Shown piece by piece: positions 33,013 through 40,436 of a stretch of DNA of 40,436 nucleotides (positions within the stretch are counted from its first letter, which is position 1; every line of letters starts with the position of its first letter). The stretch covers positions 1 to 40,436 of the forward strand of contig NZ_JANINM010000237.1 in NCBI RefSeq assembly GCF_024509055.1, in the 5' to 3' direction. The position numbers were made by a program, and so were the translations under genes. The notes beneath the pieces are model-generated. The model saw only the letters and a list, made by a program, of their open reading frames with translations, had not been told where the DNA came from and searched no databases. The stretch comes from Mesorhizobium sp. GTDB lineage: Bacteria > Pseudomonadota > Alphaproteobacteria > Rhizobiales > Rhizobiaceae.

Positions 33013-33735
33013 TTATTTCGAGCCGAGCGTTTTGATCGCGTCGTCGGTAGAGCTGCCGGCTTGCCGGATCAGCGCGGCCGAGTTCTCGAAAGCGCGCTGG
33101 ACCATGATGAGCCGGGTCATCTCGAGCACCGGATTGACGTTGGATTCCTCAAGGAAGCCCTGCGCCACGCCGACATCGGAGCGGTCTGTGACAGGCTCGG
33201 GCGTGCGTGCCGGGACGATGCCCGAATTGCCGTAGCGGACGAAGTTCTCACCGGGATCGAATTGATAAAGGCCGATGGCGCCGACCAACTGGCCGTTCTG
33301 CCTGAGCGAGCCGTCGGCGCCGGCCTTGGGCGGACCGTTGCGTGGATCGAGCTGGATCGGCGCACCGCCGCTGTCCAGCACCGGATGACCCTCGATCGAC
33401 ATCAGCTCGCCGTTCTCGTTCATGGAAAAGCGACCGTCTCTTGTCATCACCGTGCCGGCAGGGGTGTCGATAGCGAACCAGGCGTCGCCCTGGATCGCGA
33501 AGTCGAACGGGTTGCCGGTCTCGGTCATCGAGCCGTGTGCCGTTGACAGGAAGGTCTTGCCCGAGGAGGCGAAGGACACCGACTTCGGCCCGGTGCCGGA
33601 CACCACGTCCTCGAACTTCACGCCGGTGGCGCGAAAGCCGATGGTCGAGGCATTGGCGACATTGTCGGCGATGGTCTCGAGGCGGCGCTCGAGCGCGATC
33701 TGCGAGGAGAGGGCGACGTATAGGCTGTCCTGCAT
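33013..33735 (-). CDS. flgF: Flagellar rod protein FlgF
   Basis: This 240-aa rod subunit has the N-terminal YVALSSQIALERRLETIADN followed by VANASTIGFRATGVKFEDVV, and a C-terminal VLEMTRLIMVQRAFENSAAL. The central region (GSLRQNGQLVGAIGLYQFDP) is typical of FlgF/FlgG. It lies 7 bp after the DUF1217 gene and 3 bp before fliI. In rhizobia flgF is separated from flgG, as here. Confidence 0.95.
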   Translation of the reverse strand: MQDSLYVALSSQIALERRLETIADNVANASTIGFRATGVKFEDVVSGTGPKSVSFASSGKTFLSTAHGSMTETGNPFDFAIQGDAWFAIDTPAGTVMTRDGRFSMNENGELMSIEGHPVLDSGGAPIQLDPRNGPPKAGADGSLRQNGQLVGAIGLYQFDPGENFVRYGNSGIVPARTPEPVTDRSDVGVAQGFLEESNVNPVLEMTRLIMVQRAFENSAALIRQAGSSTDDAIKTLGSK

Positions 33736-33742
33736 GATGTTC

Positions 33743-34516
33743 TCAGAACTTCAGCTTCTGCATGGCCATCATCAGATCGGTCGAGATGCCGACAGAGGTA
33801 GGCTGGGCGAAGAGGACGCTGACCGACGTCGTTGCGGGGGAGGTCGGATTGTTGATTTCCCACATTGTGGTGAAACGGCTCAGGAACTTGCTGAGCTTGG
33901 TGGGGTCCTTGAAGTCCGCGATGTTGAGCTTTTGCCCGAACGCCTGCGCCTGCTTGTCGATGTCGGCGGCGGCAAAGGTATCGGGCAGTCCGAGCGTGGT
34001 GCGGACCACGTTGGAAAGGGCGGTATCGGCAAGCACGTCATACCAGCTTGTGATGTTTGGCGCATTACGCTGGAAGTAGAGCGCCAGCCGCACGCCTTGA
34101 TTGGTTTCACCTGCGTTTTCCTCCAGCGTCTGGCGCATATAGGCGTCGACGGCGCCCTGCTGGGCGGAGGGAAAGAGGGTGGCGGTCGAGCCATAGGCCG
34201 CGAAGTTGAACGCCTTGACGAAGGCGGCGTAGCGCTTGTCGCTGAGCTTGTTGGCGAAACTGTCCGAACTGGTGATGCCTTCCTTGAGCGCCTTGACCAT
34301 GAAGGCCTTGGCGTAGGCCATGTCGCCCAGGCCGTATGCCTTCATGGCATAGTTGAACAGCCGGGTGTTCTTGACGAAGTCGTCGATGGTTTTGATGCTG
34401 CCGATATTGGCAAGATAATAGTCGGTATCGCGCTTCACGACAGGTTGCGATTCAACCTGGTCGATCGCCTTCGGAATGTCCTTGGCGATAAGCTGATAGC
34501 TCGTATAGGTGTCCAT
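33743..34516 (-). CDS. DUF1217 family protein, first gene of the flgF-fliI operon
   Basis: This 257-aa protein is largely helical, with no membrane segment or signal peptide. The family pattern is visible: DYYLANIGSIKTIDDFVKNT, RLFNYAMKAYGLGDMAYAKA, LSDKRYAAFVKAFNFAAYG. The C-terminus (ISTDLMMAMQKLKF) is conserved-looking. The start at 34516 was preferred to an in-frame ATG further upstream, which would lie upstream of the -10 box. It leads an operon with flgF and fliI and is divergent from motA. The function is unknown; absence of a signal peptide suggests a cytoplasmic protein or a flagellar export substrate. Confidence 0.85.
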   Translation of the reverse strand: MDTYTSYQLIAKDIPKAIDQVESQPVVKRDTDYYLANIGSIKTIDDFVKNTRLFNYAMKAYGLGDMAYAKAFMVKALKEGITSSDSFANKLSDKRYAAFVKAFNFAAYGSTATLFPSAQQGAVDAYMRQTLEENAGETNQGVRLALYFQRNAPNITSWYDVLADTALSNVVRTTLGLPDTFAAADIDKQAQAFGQKLNIADFKDPTKLSKFLSRFTTMWEINNPTSPATTSVSVLFAQPTSVGISTDLMMAMQKLKF

Positions 34517-34546
34517 TATGCGCCCTCGGCCGAAGCTTATCGGGCG

Positions 34547-34584
34547 AGAATAGGCGAGTTTCCTTGCGCGAAGCTGAATCGGAC
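34547..34584 (-). promoter_or_regulatory. Candidate Rem-type promoter of the DUF1217-flgF-fliI operon
   Basis: On the - strand: a partial half-site ending in CAG, then CTTCGCGCAAG (34573-34563), ten bases, and TATTCT (34552-34547), 36 bp before the ATG at 34516. From GC(C/T)TCGCGCAAG onward it matches the flgE promoter at about 20 of 24 positions. The divergent motA gene has its own copy on the other strand only about 20 bp away, so one activator could serve both directions. Confidence 0.65.
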
Positions 34585-34592
34585 CGCCAGCG

Positions 34593-34630
34593 CGCGATTC
34601 AAGCCTCACACAAGGCACGAAGACTATCCC
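34593..34630 (+). promoter_or_regulatory. Candidate Rem-type promoter of the motA operon
   Basis: On the + strand CAAG occurs at 34600-34603 and 34611-34614, exactly 11 bp apart, the second within CCTCACACAAG. Ten bases follow, then TATCCC (34625-34630), 39 bp before the GTG of motA. The orientation is reversed relative to the other four sites, in step with the reversed gene, which argues against chance. A GGAAGGA ribosome-binding site lies at 34651-34657. Confidence 0.62.
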
Positions 34631-34663
34631 TTATCCACGACGTGACATGCGGAAGGACCTGTC

Positions 34664-35539
34664 GTGGGTATTCTGATCGGACTAGTAGTGACGCTCGGCT
34701 GCGTTCTCGGCGGCTTCATGGCCATGGGCGGCCATTTGCACGTGCTGCTGCAGCCGTGGGAGGCCGTGGTCATCTGTGGCGCCGCGCTTGGCACCTTCCT
34801 CGTCGCCAACCCGATGAAGACGGTCAAGGACACCGGCAAGGGCATTCTCGAAGCTTTCAAGCAGGCTGTGCCGAAGGAACGCGATTATCTGGAGACGCTT
34901 GGCGTCCTGCACAGCCTGATGCGCGAGCTGCGCTCGAAGTCGCGCAGCGAGGTCGAGGCGCATATCGACAACCCTGAAGAATCCGCGATCTTCCAGGCCT
35001 TCCCGACCGTCTTGAAGAACCATGACCTGACGAACTTCATCTGCGATTACTGCCGCATCATCATCATCGGCAACGCACGCTCGCACGAGATCGAGGCGCT
35101 GATGGATGAGGAGATCCAGACGATCCGCACTGACAAGCTGAAGGCCTATCACGCGATGGTCGCGGTCGGTGATGGCCTGCCGGCGCTGGGCATCGTCGCC
35201 GCGGTGCTCGGCGTGGTCAAGGCGATGGGCGCTCTCGACCAGTCGCCGGAGATCCTCGGCGGCCTCATTGGCGCCGCGCTCGTCGGAACCTTCCTCGGCA
35301 TCTTTCTGTCCTATGCTGTGGTCGGCCCGGTCGCCACCAAGATCAAGACGGTGCGCGAGAAGAAGAACCGCCTCTACATCATCGTCAAGCAGACGCTGCT
35401 CGCCTACATGAACGGCGCCTTGCCGCAGGTCGCCATCGAGTTCGGCCGCAAGACCATCTCGTCCTACGAGCGTCCGACGATCGATGCCGTCGAGCAGAGC
35501 ACGATGAATGCAGGCCCCGCCGAGAAGAAGGCGGCCTGA
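34664..35539 (+). CDS. motA: Flagellar stator protein MotA
   Basis: This 291-aa inner-membrane stator subunit has four membrane segments: residues 1-~20, ~30-50, ~165-190 and ~200-222. The family signatures [40 protein letters not shown], and [20 protein letters not shown] are clear. The cytoplasmic loop carries charged residues that act on FliG ([20 protein letters not shown]). The start is GTG at 34664 with GGAAGGA upstream; no ATG fits. It begins the + strand operon motA-fliM-fliN-fliG-flhB-145-aa gene. MotB is encoded elsewhere with motC. Confidence 0.96.
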   Translation: MGILIGLVVTLGCVLGGFMAMGGHLHVLLQPWEAVVICGAALGTFLVANPMKTVKDTGKGILEAFKQAVPKERDYLETLGVLHSLMRELRSKSRSEVEAHIDNPEESAIFQAFPTVLKNHDLTNFICDYCRIIIIGNARSHEIEALMDEEIQTIRTDKLKAYHAMVAVGDGLPALGIVAAVLGVVKAMGALDQSPEILGGLIGAALVGTFLGIFLSYAVVGPVATKIKTVREKKNRLYIIVKQTLLAYMNGALPQVAIEFGRKTISSYERPTIDAVEQSTMNAGPAEKKAA

Positions 35540-35591
35540 GCATGCGTACTGAGAAACCTATCTGCGGAAAAAGACGGGGCCGCTTGCCGTC

Positions 35592-36521
35592 ATGACCAGT
35601 CCGGGCAGTCCGTCGCAGAGCCGGGCCCTCATCATCGAGCGTCTCGTCGGAGACAGCGGCGAGGCCGCGCAGGTGATCGGCGTCGGCCGAGGCATGGCCG
35701 AACGGTCGCTGCCACTGCTGCAGAAGGCGCTTGCCGGCGAGCTAGGCGCGCCGGTCACCGTCGACCTGCGGGCCGTCGAAGTCGGCCGCGTTCCCGAGGC
35801 GCGCGCCGACGCGGGCGATACCTTCGCGATGACGATCGTTTCCTCGCCGACCTCCGCCGACGCCATGACACTGGTCATGGATGCGCCCGCGGCCGCCGTC
35901 ATGGTCTGCGCGCTGTTCGGCGGCGACCCGGACCAGCCGGTATCGCCGATCGAACGCGACCTGTCGCAGATCGAGGCCGATGTCGCCACAAGCGTTTTCC
36001 AGGAGGTCGCTGCCGCGCTCAACGGATCGGGCAAGCGTTCTCTCGATCTGCGCATGCCGGTCCCGAAGGCGATGTCGGGCAATGAGGCGAGACGGCGCGT
36101 GTTGCGCGACGGCGCGGCGGTCCGCATCGTCTACGGCGTCTCGACACCGACCGACAGCGGCACGATCACAGCGATGATCCCGCAGCGCATCCTTCTGGGG
36201 ACGAGGGGCGCCACCGCCAACAATGCCGACGAGGACAAGACCGAGTTCGACTGGCGGGCGCGCTTCTCGGAAGAGGTGATGCGCTCCACCGTGCGCCTCG
36301 AGGCGACGATGCCGCTTGCCCGGCTCACGCTCGGCGATCTTGCCGCCTTCCAGCCCGGCCAGGTGATCGAGTTCGAGGAGAACGCGCAGTCGCAGGCCAA
36401 GCTTAGCGCCCGCGACCAGACGCTCTTCATCTGCGAGTTCGGTAAGCTCGGGCAGAATTATACCGTCCGCGTCAGGCATGATGCCCGGCAGGACATCATC
36501 GACGGACTGATACCGAGCTGA
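35592..36521 (+). CDS. fliM: Flagellar motor switch protein FliM
   Basis: This 309-aa switch component has a CheC-like middle domain ([20 protein letters not shown], then [20 protein letters not shown]) and a C-terminal SpoA domain ([20 protein letters not shown], then [20 protein letters not shown]). The N-terminal CheY-binding motif of enteric FliM (LSQxEIDALL) is not visible; the protein starts [20 protein letters not shown]. It lies 52 bp after motA and before fliN. It forms the C-ring with FliN and FliG, encoded next. Confidence 0.92.
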   Translation: MTSPGSPSQSRALIIERLVGDSGEAAQVIGVGRGMAERSLPLLQKALAGELGAPVTVDLRAVEVGRVPEARADAGDTFAMTIVSSPTSADAMTLVMDAPAAAVMVCALFGGDPDQPVSPIERDLSQIEADVATSVFQEVAAALNGSGKRSLDLRMPVPKAMSGNEARRRVLRDGAAVRIVYGVSTPTDSGTITAMIPQRILLGTRGATANNADEDKTEFDWRARFSEEVMRSTVRLEATMPLARLTLGDLAAFQPGQVIEFEENAQSQAKLSARDQTLFICEFGKLGQNYTVRVRHDARQDIIDGLIPS

Positions 36522-36550
36522 CGCCAGCCCGGGTTTTATGGAGGCCAGAC

Positions 36551-36937
36551 ATGGCAGCGACAGACGTGGAAGCCGAGCCCGAAGCCGACAAGCCGGACGA
36601 GCAGCTCGACCGCGCTATCGAAGAACTGCGCGGAGTACTCCGGGAAGAGGAAAACCGCCCGGACGCCGTTCTCCAGTCGGCGGCTAACTCCAGCATCATC
36701 ATGACGATTCCGGTCGACGTGCAGATCATCCTCGGCAGCACCGAGATGCCGGTGTCGGAGCTGATGGCGCTGCAGAAGGGCTCGACCGTGGCCCTCAACC
36801 GCCGCATCGGCGAGCCCGTCGACGTCATGGTCAATGGCCGCAGAATAGCGCGGGGCGAGATCACGGTGCTGGAGAGCGACCCGACCCGTTTCGGCATCAG
36901 GCTCACCGAGATCATCGCGGCGGCAAAGAGCGCCTGA
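36551..36937 (+). CDS. fliN: Flagellar motor switch protein FliN
   Basis: This 128-aa C-ring protein has a charged N-terminal region ([20 protein letters not shown]) followed by one SpoA domain (~50-125). The domain includes [40 protein letters not shown] and [20 protein letters not shown], the standard FliN pattern. GGAGG lies 7 nt before the ATG. Length is near enteric FliN (137 aa). The gene is 29 bp after fliM and 43 bp before fliG. Confidence 0.96.
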   Translation: MAATDVEAEPEADKPDEQLDRAIEELRGVLREEENRPDAVLQSAANSSIIMTIPVDVQIILGSTEMPVSELMALQKGSTVALNRRIGEPVDVMVNGRRIARGEITVLESDPTRFGIRLTEIIAAAKSA

Positions 36938-36980
36938 GGATGGACAGCGGGCGGACTCACTGGCAGCGAGGGCACCGAAC

Positions 36981-37997
36981 ATGACGGCATTGACGCTGAC
37001 GCGCCCGCAAAAGGCGGCGGCCATACTGGTGGCGATGGGCAAGCCCTCGGCCAGCCGGCTGCTCAAGTTCTTCAAGCAGGAAGAGCTCAAATCGCTGATC
37101 GAGGGCGCCCGCCTGTTGCGCACCATTCCGCAAGCCGATCTGGAACGCATCGTCGCGGAATTCGAGGCTGAATTCACCGAAGGCGCCGGCCTGCTCGATT
37201 CGGCCGACAGGATGGACACGATCCTGAACGAATCCCTGTCGCCAGAGGAAATGAGCGCGATCATGGGCGACAAGAAGTTCGAACCGACACCCGAAAGGCC
37301 GGCGCCGATCTGGCCGGACATCGAGAGGCTTGAGCCGGCGCGCCTGGGGAGTTTCCTCGGCGGCGAACATCCGCAGACGGCGGCCATGGTGCTGTCGAAG
37401 CTCGCACCGCAGCCCGCCGCCAATGTGCTGCTGACGATGGACAAGCCGGTACGCAGCCAGATCATCAGGCGCATGGTGACCATGGCAAACATTCCGGACA
37501 CGGCGACACGGATCGTCGAGAACCAGTTGCGGGCAAGCGTGCTGTCGCAAAAGACGACCAGGGACACCACAGCCGGACAGGAGCGTGTCGCCAGCCTGCT
37601 CAACGAGATGGCCAAGCCGCAGCTCGACGAGGTCATGCAGGATCTGGAGGAAGCCGGCACGCCCGATCTCGCCGGCGTGAAGTCGCGGCTGTTCGCCTTC
37701 GACGACCTGCCGCTGCTCACCCAGAAGGCTCGGGTGCTCTTGTTCGACGGCCTGTCGACCGAGCTGGTCACGCTGGCATTGCGCGGCGTTTCGGCGGGGC
37801 TTGCCGAATCGGTGCTGTCGGCCATCGGCGCGCGTTCGCGGCGCATGATCGAATCCGAGCTCGGCCAGGGGTCGGAAGGCATTGCGCTCGCCGACATCAT
37901 GGCGGCCCGCAAGACGATCGCGGTGGCGGCAATCCGGTTGTCGCGCGAGGGGGCTTTCGAGCTTCCCTCCACGCAGAACACCGCCGAAGCAGCCTGA
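36981..37997 (+). CDS. fliG: Flagellar motor switch protein FliG
   Basis: This 338-aa rotor protein bridges the MS-ring (FliF) and the stator. The N-terminal FliF-binding domain is followed by the middle domain with the EHPQ motif (LGSFLGGEHPQTAAMVLSKL). The C-terminal torque domain has the charged ridge DLPLLTQKARVLLFDGLSTE, then VTLALRGVSAGLAESVLSAI and GARSRRMIESELG. Length is close to enteric FliG (331). It lies 23 bp before flhB. Confidence 0.95.
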   Translation: MTALTLTRPQKAAAILVAMGKPSASRLLKFFKQEELKSLIEGARLLRTIPQADLERIVAEFEAEFTEGAGLLDSADRMDTILNESLSPEEMSAIMGDKKFEPTPERPAPIWPDIERLEPARLGSFLGGEHPQTAAMVLSKLAPQPAANVLLTMDKPVRSQIIRRMVTMANIPDTATRIVENQLRASVLSQKTTRDTTAGQERVASLLNEMAKPQLDEVMQDLEEAGTPDLAGVKSRLFAFDDLPLLTQKARVLLFDGLSTELVTLALRGVSAGLAESVLSAIGARSRRMIESELGQGSEGIALADIMAARKTIAVAAIRLSREGAFELPSTQNTAEAA

Positions 37998-38020
37998 CCT
38001 GAAGGCTTGGTCGGGCAACC

Positions 38021-39103
38021 ATGGCTGAGGCGGTCGACAAGGATTCCAAAACCGAGGAAGCCACAGAAAAGAAGATCCGCGACACGATCGAACAGGGCAA
38101 GCTGCCCCATTCGCGCGAGACCGCGATCTTCGCTTCCTTCCTCGCCATACTGGTCTTCGCGGTCTTCTACGCCAAGGACGCCATCGTTGACCTCGGCATG
38201 TTCCTGTCGACGTTCCTGGAAAAGCCAGAAGCCTGGCCGATGGACACCGAGACCGACGTCATCTCGCTCTACAAGCAAGTCCTGGCCGAGATCGGCCGCG
38301 CCGTCGTCAGCCTGTTGGTGTTGCTCGTGGTCGCCGGCGTCGGCGCCTCGGTGTTCCAGAACATGCCGCAATTCGTCGGCGAACGGATCAGGCCGCAATT
38401 GTCGCGCATCTCGATCGCCAAGGGCTGGAGCCGGTTGTTCGGCGCGCAGGGCCTGGTCGAATTCTTGAAGTCGCTGGCCAAGCTTGCCTTCGCTATCACT
38501 GTGCTCACCTTCACGCTCTCGCAAGACCACCGCAAGCTGCTTGCCGGCATGATCACCAACCCGGTCGCGTTCGGCATGGTGATCCGCGGCATCTTCGTCG
38601 ACATATTGGTGGCGGCCGTCTTCGTCATGGGACTGATCGCGGTGGTCGACATCGTCTGGTCGCGCTTCAACTGGCGTCGTGACCTGCGCATGACCAAGCA
38701 GGAAGTCAAGGACGAGATGAAGCAGTCGGAAGGCGATCCGATCGTCAAGTCGCGACTGCGCTCGCTCGCCCGCGACCGCGCCCGCAAGCGCATGATGGCG
38801 GCGGTGCCGCGCGCCACGCTGGTCATCGCCAACCCGACCCACTATTCGATCGCGCTGAAATATGTCCGCGAGGAGGATTCCGCGCCGGTGGTGCTCGCCA
38901 AAGGCCAGGATCTGGTGGCGCTGAAGATCCGCGAGATCGCCAGGGAGAACAACATCCCGATCTTCGAGGACGTGGCGCTTGCCCGTTCCATGTACAAGCA
39001 AGTTTCGGTTGATAGCGTCATCCCGTCGCAATTCTACCAGGCCGTCGCCGAGTTGGTGCGGGTCGTCTACTCGAAGAAGGCCGAGCGAAAAGTAACCCAA
39101 TGA
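38021..39103 (+). CDS. flhB: Flagellar export switch protein FlhB
   Basis: This 360-aa inner-membrane protein selects export substrates. It begins with DKDSKTEEATEKKIRDTIEQ (typical FlhB/YscU start) and has four membrane segments. The cytoplasmic domain carries the self-cleaving NPTH at residues 271-274 (LVIANPTHYSIALKY). It responds to FliK, encoded at 15.6-17.0 kb, to switch from hook to filament export. It is 23 bp after fliG and 17 bp before the 145-aa gene. Confidence 0.97.
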   Translation: MAEAVDKDSKTEEATEKKIRDTIEQGKLPHSRETAIFASFLAILVFAVFYAKDAIVDLGMFLSTFLEKPEAWPMDTETDVISLYKQVLAEIGRAVVSLLVLLVVAGVGASVFQNMPQFVGERIRPQLSRISIAKGWSRLFGAQGLVEFLKSLAKLAFAITVLTFTLSQDHRKLLAGMITNPVAFGMVIRGIFVDILVAAVFVMGLIAVVDIVWSRFNWRRDLRMTKQEVKDEMKQSEGDPIVKSRLRSLARDRARKRMMAAVPRATLVIANPTHYSIALKYVREEDSAPVVLAKGQDLVALKIREIARENNIPIFEDVALARSMYKQVSVDSVIPSQFYQAVAELVRVVYSKKAERKVTQ

Positions 39104-39120
39104 ACGGACGCCGCTAATCC

Positions 39121-39558
39121 ATGGATCGGCAACCACACGCCAATTCCCGCGAGCTCATCGTCGCCAGCGCCATCGAGCAGGTGGTGGGCGAACTGCGCCT
39201 GATCGAAGTCGCCGACTACATCGCCTTCATCCGGCTGGAGCATTTCGCCTGCCTGTCGGACCTGGTGGATTCGGCCGCCGAGCTCTACTTCCAGCCGGGC
39301 ACGCTGCGGCTTGGCCACGGCGGAGAGGCGCATGTCGACTGGAGCGGCAATCCGCGCATCGTGCTTGACCTGGAACTCAGGCCGCGCGGCGTCACCGTCT
39401 ATTTCCAGCTGACGCTGACCGGGCTCGGGTCGTCCGTGATCGTCAACTATGTGTCGTTCGAGAAGCCGGGCGAGACGCCCGAGCACAACACCGCGCTGCT
39501 CGAAGACGCGATCGAGCAGGCTCGCATCCGCAGGACCGAGTCGCTGGCGTACCGTTGA
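39121..39558 (+). CDS. Conserved hypothetical protein downstream of flhB
   Basis: This 145-aa soluble protein of unknown function has no signal peptide or membrane helix. The pattern suggests an N-terminal helix (SRELIVASAIEQVVGELRLI), a helix-loop region (FACLSDLVDSAAELYFQPGT), and a C-terminal beta sheet (IVLDLELRPRGVTVYFQLTL, then SSVIVNYVSFEKPGE). The last 20 residues are helical and basic. As the last gene of the motA-flhB operon, 17 bp after flhB, it is probably co-expressed with switch and export genes. I recall an unnamed gene at the same place in Sinorhizobium. Confidence 0.78.
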   Translation: MDRQPHANSRELIVASAIEQVVGELRLIEVADYIAFIRLEHFACLSDLVDSAAELYFQPGTLRLGHGGEAHVDWSGNPRIVLDLELRPRGVTVYFQLTLTGLGSSVIVNYVSFEKPGETPEHNTALLEDAIEQARIRRTESLAYR

Positions 39559-39573
39559 GCATTTCCGGCGTTA

Positions 39574-39590
39574 GCCCTTCTCCCAAGGGC
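39574..39590. terminator. Weak hairpin between convergent operons
   Basis: GCCCTT (39574-39579) and AAGGGC (39585-39590) form a 6-bp stem with a 5-nt loop in the 56-bp gap between the 145-aa gene and the convergent visR. The stem is short and there is no T-tract, so this is a tentative bidirectional terminator. Confidence 0.4.
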
Positions 39591-39614
39591 CGAGGGGCGT
39601 CGCCAGGAAGCCGT

Positions 39615-40385
39615 CTACTCGATCAACCCCAAGCGCAGCGCCTTTGCCACGGCCTGGTTGCGGTTGACGGCGTTGAGCTTCTGCGTCGACTGGGTCAGGT
39701 ACTGGTTGGCGGTGTGCACCGAGAGCTTGAGCAGCCTGGCGATCTCCTCGCTGGTGTTGCCGTTGGCGGTGAGCTTCAGGCATTCAAGCTCGCGCTTGGA
39801 GATCGAGCGCGTCCTGCCGGCATCGCTTGGGCGGATGCGGGCGACAGCGTCGAACAGCGAGAAGCAGCGAGCATGGATTTCGCAAAGCGAATCGTCCGAA
39901 AGCGCAATTTCCGAGCCCATGAAAACGACAAGCCCGCACTGGCCCCGTTCGGCATGGACCGGAAAGGCGATGCCGTTGGTGCCCGGCGCCAGGGGCGCGG
40001 TCCGCTCCGACCAAGAAAGTCTTTCGAAGGTCACCTGCGATCCGGCAATCCCGTCGTCCGACCACCAGCGCGGCGCCGTCGAGATCCGGCTGTGACGCAC
40101 CATCTCCTCGCCATTGGCGCCCGAGATGAATTTCGTTTCGATGGCGATGCCCGGATAGTCGGAATCGAAACAGCCGACGAGACGTGCGCGCTCCAGCGAA
40201 GGGCTGACGAAATAGAGGCCGAAAGCCGACGCGTTGATGTCGACGGCAATCCAGCGACAGCGGCGCACGGCGTCGGGGATCGTGGCGGCGTGGTGCGTCT
40301 CCGACCCGAGCGAGAAGGCGCCGAAAGGACTGCGCTGCTCGCCGAAGAGGGCGGCGGCCGTCTCCTTGATCTGTGCGTGTCTCAA
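39615..40385 (-). CDS. visR: LuxR-family motility master regulator VisR
   Basis: This 256-aa transcription factor has an N-terminal ligand-binding-like domain (to residue ~170). Its C-terminal LuxR helix-turn-helix (~190-250) has SISKRELECLKLTANGNTSE then EIARLLKLSVHTANQYLTQS. VisR acts with VisN in Sinorhizobium as activator of rem, hence of all flagellar operons. No ATG or GTG fits the N-terminus. The likely start is TTG at 40385, overlapping the stop of the preceding frame (TTGA), which implies coupled translation with visN. It converges on the motA operon. Confidence 0.9.
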   Translation of the reverse strand: MRHAQIKETAAALFGEQRSPFGAFSLGSETHHAATIPDAVRRCRWIAVDINASAFGLYFVSPSLERARLVGCFDSDYPGIAIETKFISGANGEEMVRHSRISTAPRWWSDDGIAGSQVTFERLSWSERTAPLAPGTNGIAFPVHAERGQCGLVVFMGSEIALSDDSLCEIHARCFSLFDAVARIRPSDAGRTRSISKRELECLKLTANGNTSEEIARLLKLSVHTANQYLTQSTQKLNAVNRNQAVAKALRLGLIE

Positions 40386-40436
40386 ATGATGCCGCTCCTG
40401 ATCGCCGTCGCGATCGCCATCGCGCGGTTGCTGGCC
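40382..40436 (-). CDS. visN: LuxR-family motility regulator VisN, 3' tip only
   Basis: The last 17 codons and stop of a gene entering from the right edge are visible on the - strand (ending NRAMAIATAIRSGII, stop TGA at 40384-40382). This sequence resembles the final helix of a LuxR-type DNA-binding domain, like the end of VisR (NQAVAKALRLGLIE). Position directly upstream of visR, with a TTGA overlap, identifies it as visN, the partner of VisR. The identification is by context and this short tail only. Confidence 0.65.
   Translation of the reverse strand, partial: ASNRAMAIATAIRSGII

Noticed and set aside
36536..39136. Very long open frame (866 codons) on the - strand opposite fliN-fliG-flhB
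   Set aside because: It is antisense to three clear flagellar genes; its translation is Arg/Asp/His-rich with no domain pattern. High GC with strong third-position bias leaves the opposite frame open.
1..40436. CRISPR arrays, insertion sequences, attachment sites, tRNA or rRNA genes
   Set aside because: No regularly spaced repeats, transposase or integrase frames, or RNA gene signatures were seen on either strand.

Overview
This GC-rich window carries a nearly continuous flagellar gene block, about 8.8-40.4 kb, of a type typical of the alphaproteobacterial order Hyphomicrobiales (Rhizobiales). The combination of visN/visR, the OmpR-type regulator rem (ftcR), motC, motE, flaF and flbT, together with small (295-aa) flagellins, suggests a Mesorhizobium- or Phyllobacterium-like organism. 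The genus is inferred from gene content and style, not from a marker gene. There are no tRNA or rRNA genes, insertion sequences or CRISPR arrays, and no gene-free stretch longer than 300 bp.

Region 1 (1-4912, + strand): the end of a polyamine-type ABC transporter operon (3' end of the binding protein, two permeases, ATPase). It is followed by an FAD-dependent amine/amino-acid oxidase and a small cupin, which looks like an uptake-plus-oxidation module. A perfect hairpin (4933-4956) separates it from the convergent region 2.

Region 2 (4958-8631, - strand): an MFS exporter with an unusual soluble C-terminal domain, and a glutamine-hydrolysing asparagine synthase. These sit directly beyond fliQ, where flhA and fliR would be expected from the Sinorhizobium order.

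Region 3 (8794-34516, - strand): four groups of flagellar genes. (a) flgE-flgK-flgL-flaF-flbT-flgD-fliQ encodes hook, hook-filament junction, flagellin post-transcriptional control and export. (b) rem stands alone, preceded by fliF - FliH-like - motB - motC - fliK - lytic transglycosylase, mostly joined by ATGA overlaps. (c) Two tandem flagellin genes each have their own terminator. (d) DUF1217 - flgF - fliI - 263-aa membrane protein, then flgB-flgC-fliE-flgG-flgA-flgI-motE-flgH-fliL-fliP, encodes rod, rings and export.

Region 4 (34664-39558, + strand): motA-fliM-fliN-fliG-flhB and a 145-aa unknown, encoding stator, switch complex and export gate. It converges on visR and the 3' tip of visN (- strand), the LuxR-type pair that heads the motility cascade in Sinorhizobium.

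The main non-coding observation is one shared promoter/operator architecture in front of five flagellar transcription units: flgE, fliF, flgB, DUF1217-flgF and motA. Each has a C(A/T)CGCGCAAG-like element, often with a second CAAG-type half-site 11 bp upstream, then exactly 10 nt, then a TAGTCT-like -10 box. The box lies 31-42 bp before the start codon. Tandem half-sites one helical turn apart suit an OmpR-family activator, and Rem is encoded in the cluster. The flagellin genes lack this element. They share a different motif (GGTTAACC-NN-AACTA), and one has a full CtrA-type box. This suggests a cascade VisNR -> Rem -> structural operons, with separate, possibly cell-cycle-linked, control of the filament genes and FlaF/FlbT acting on flagellin mRNA. 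Several conserved-looking but uncharacterised genes (FliH-like, 263-aa membrane protein, DUF1217, 145-aa protein) are embedded in these operons.
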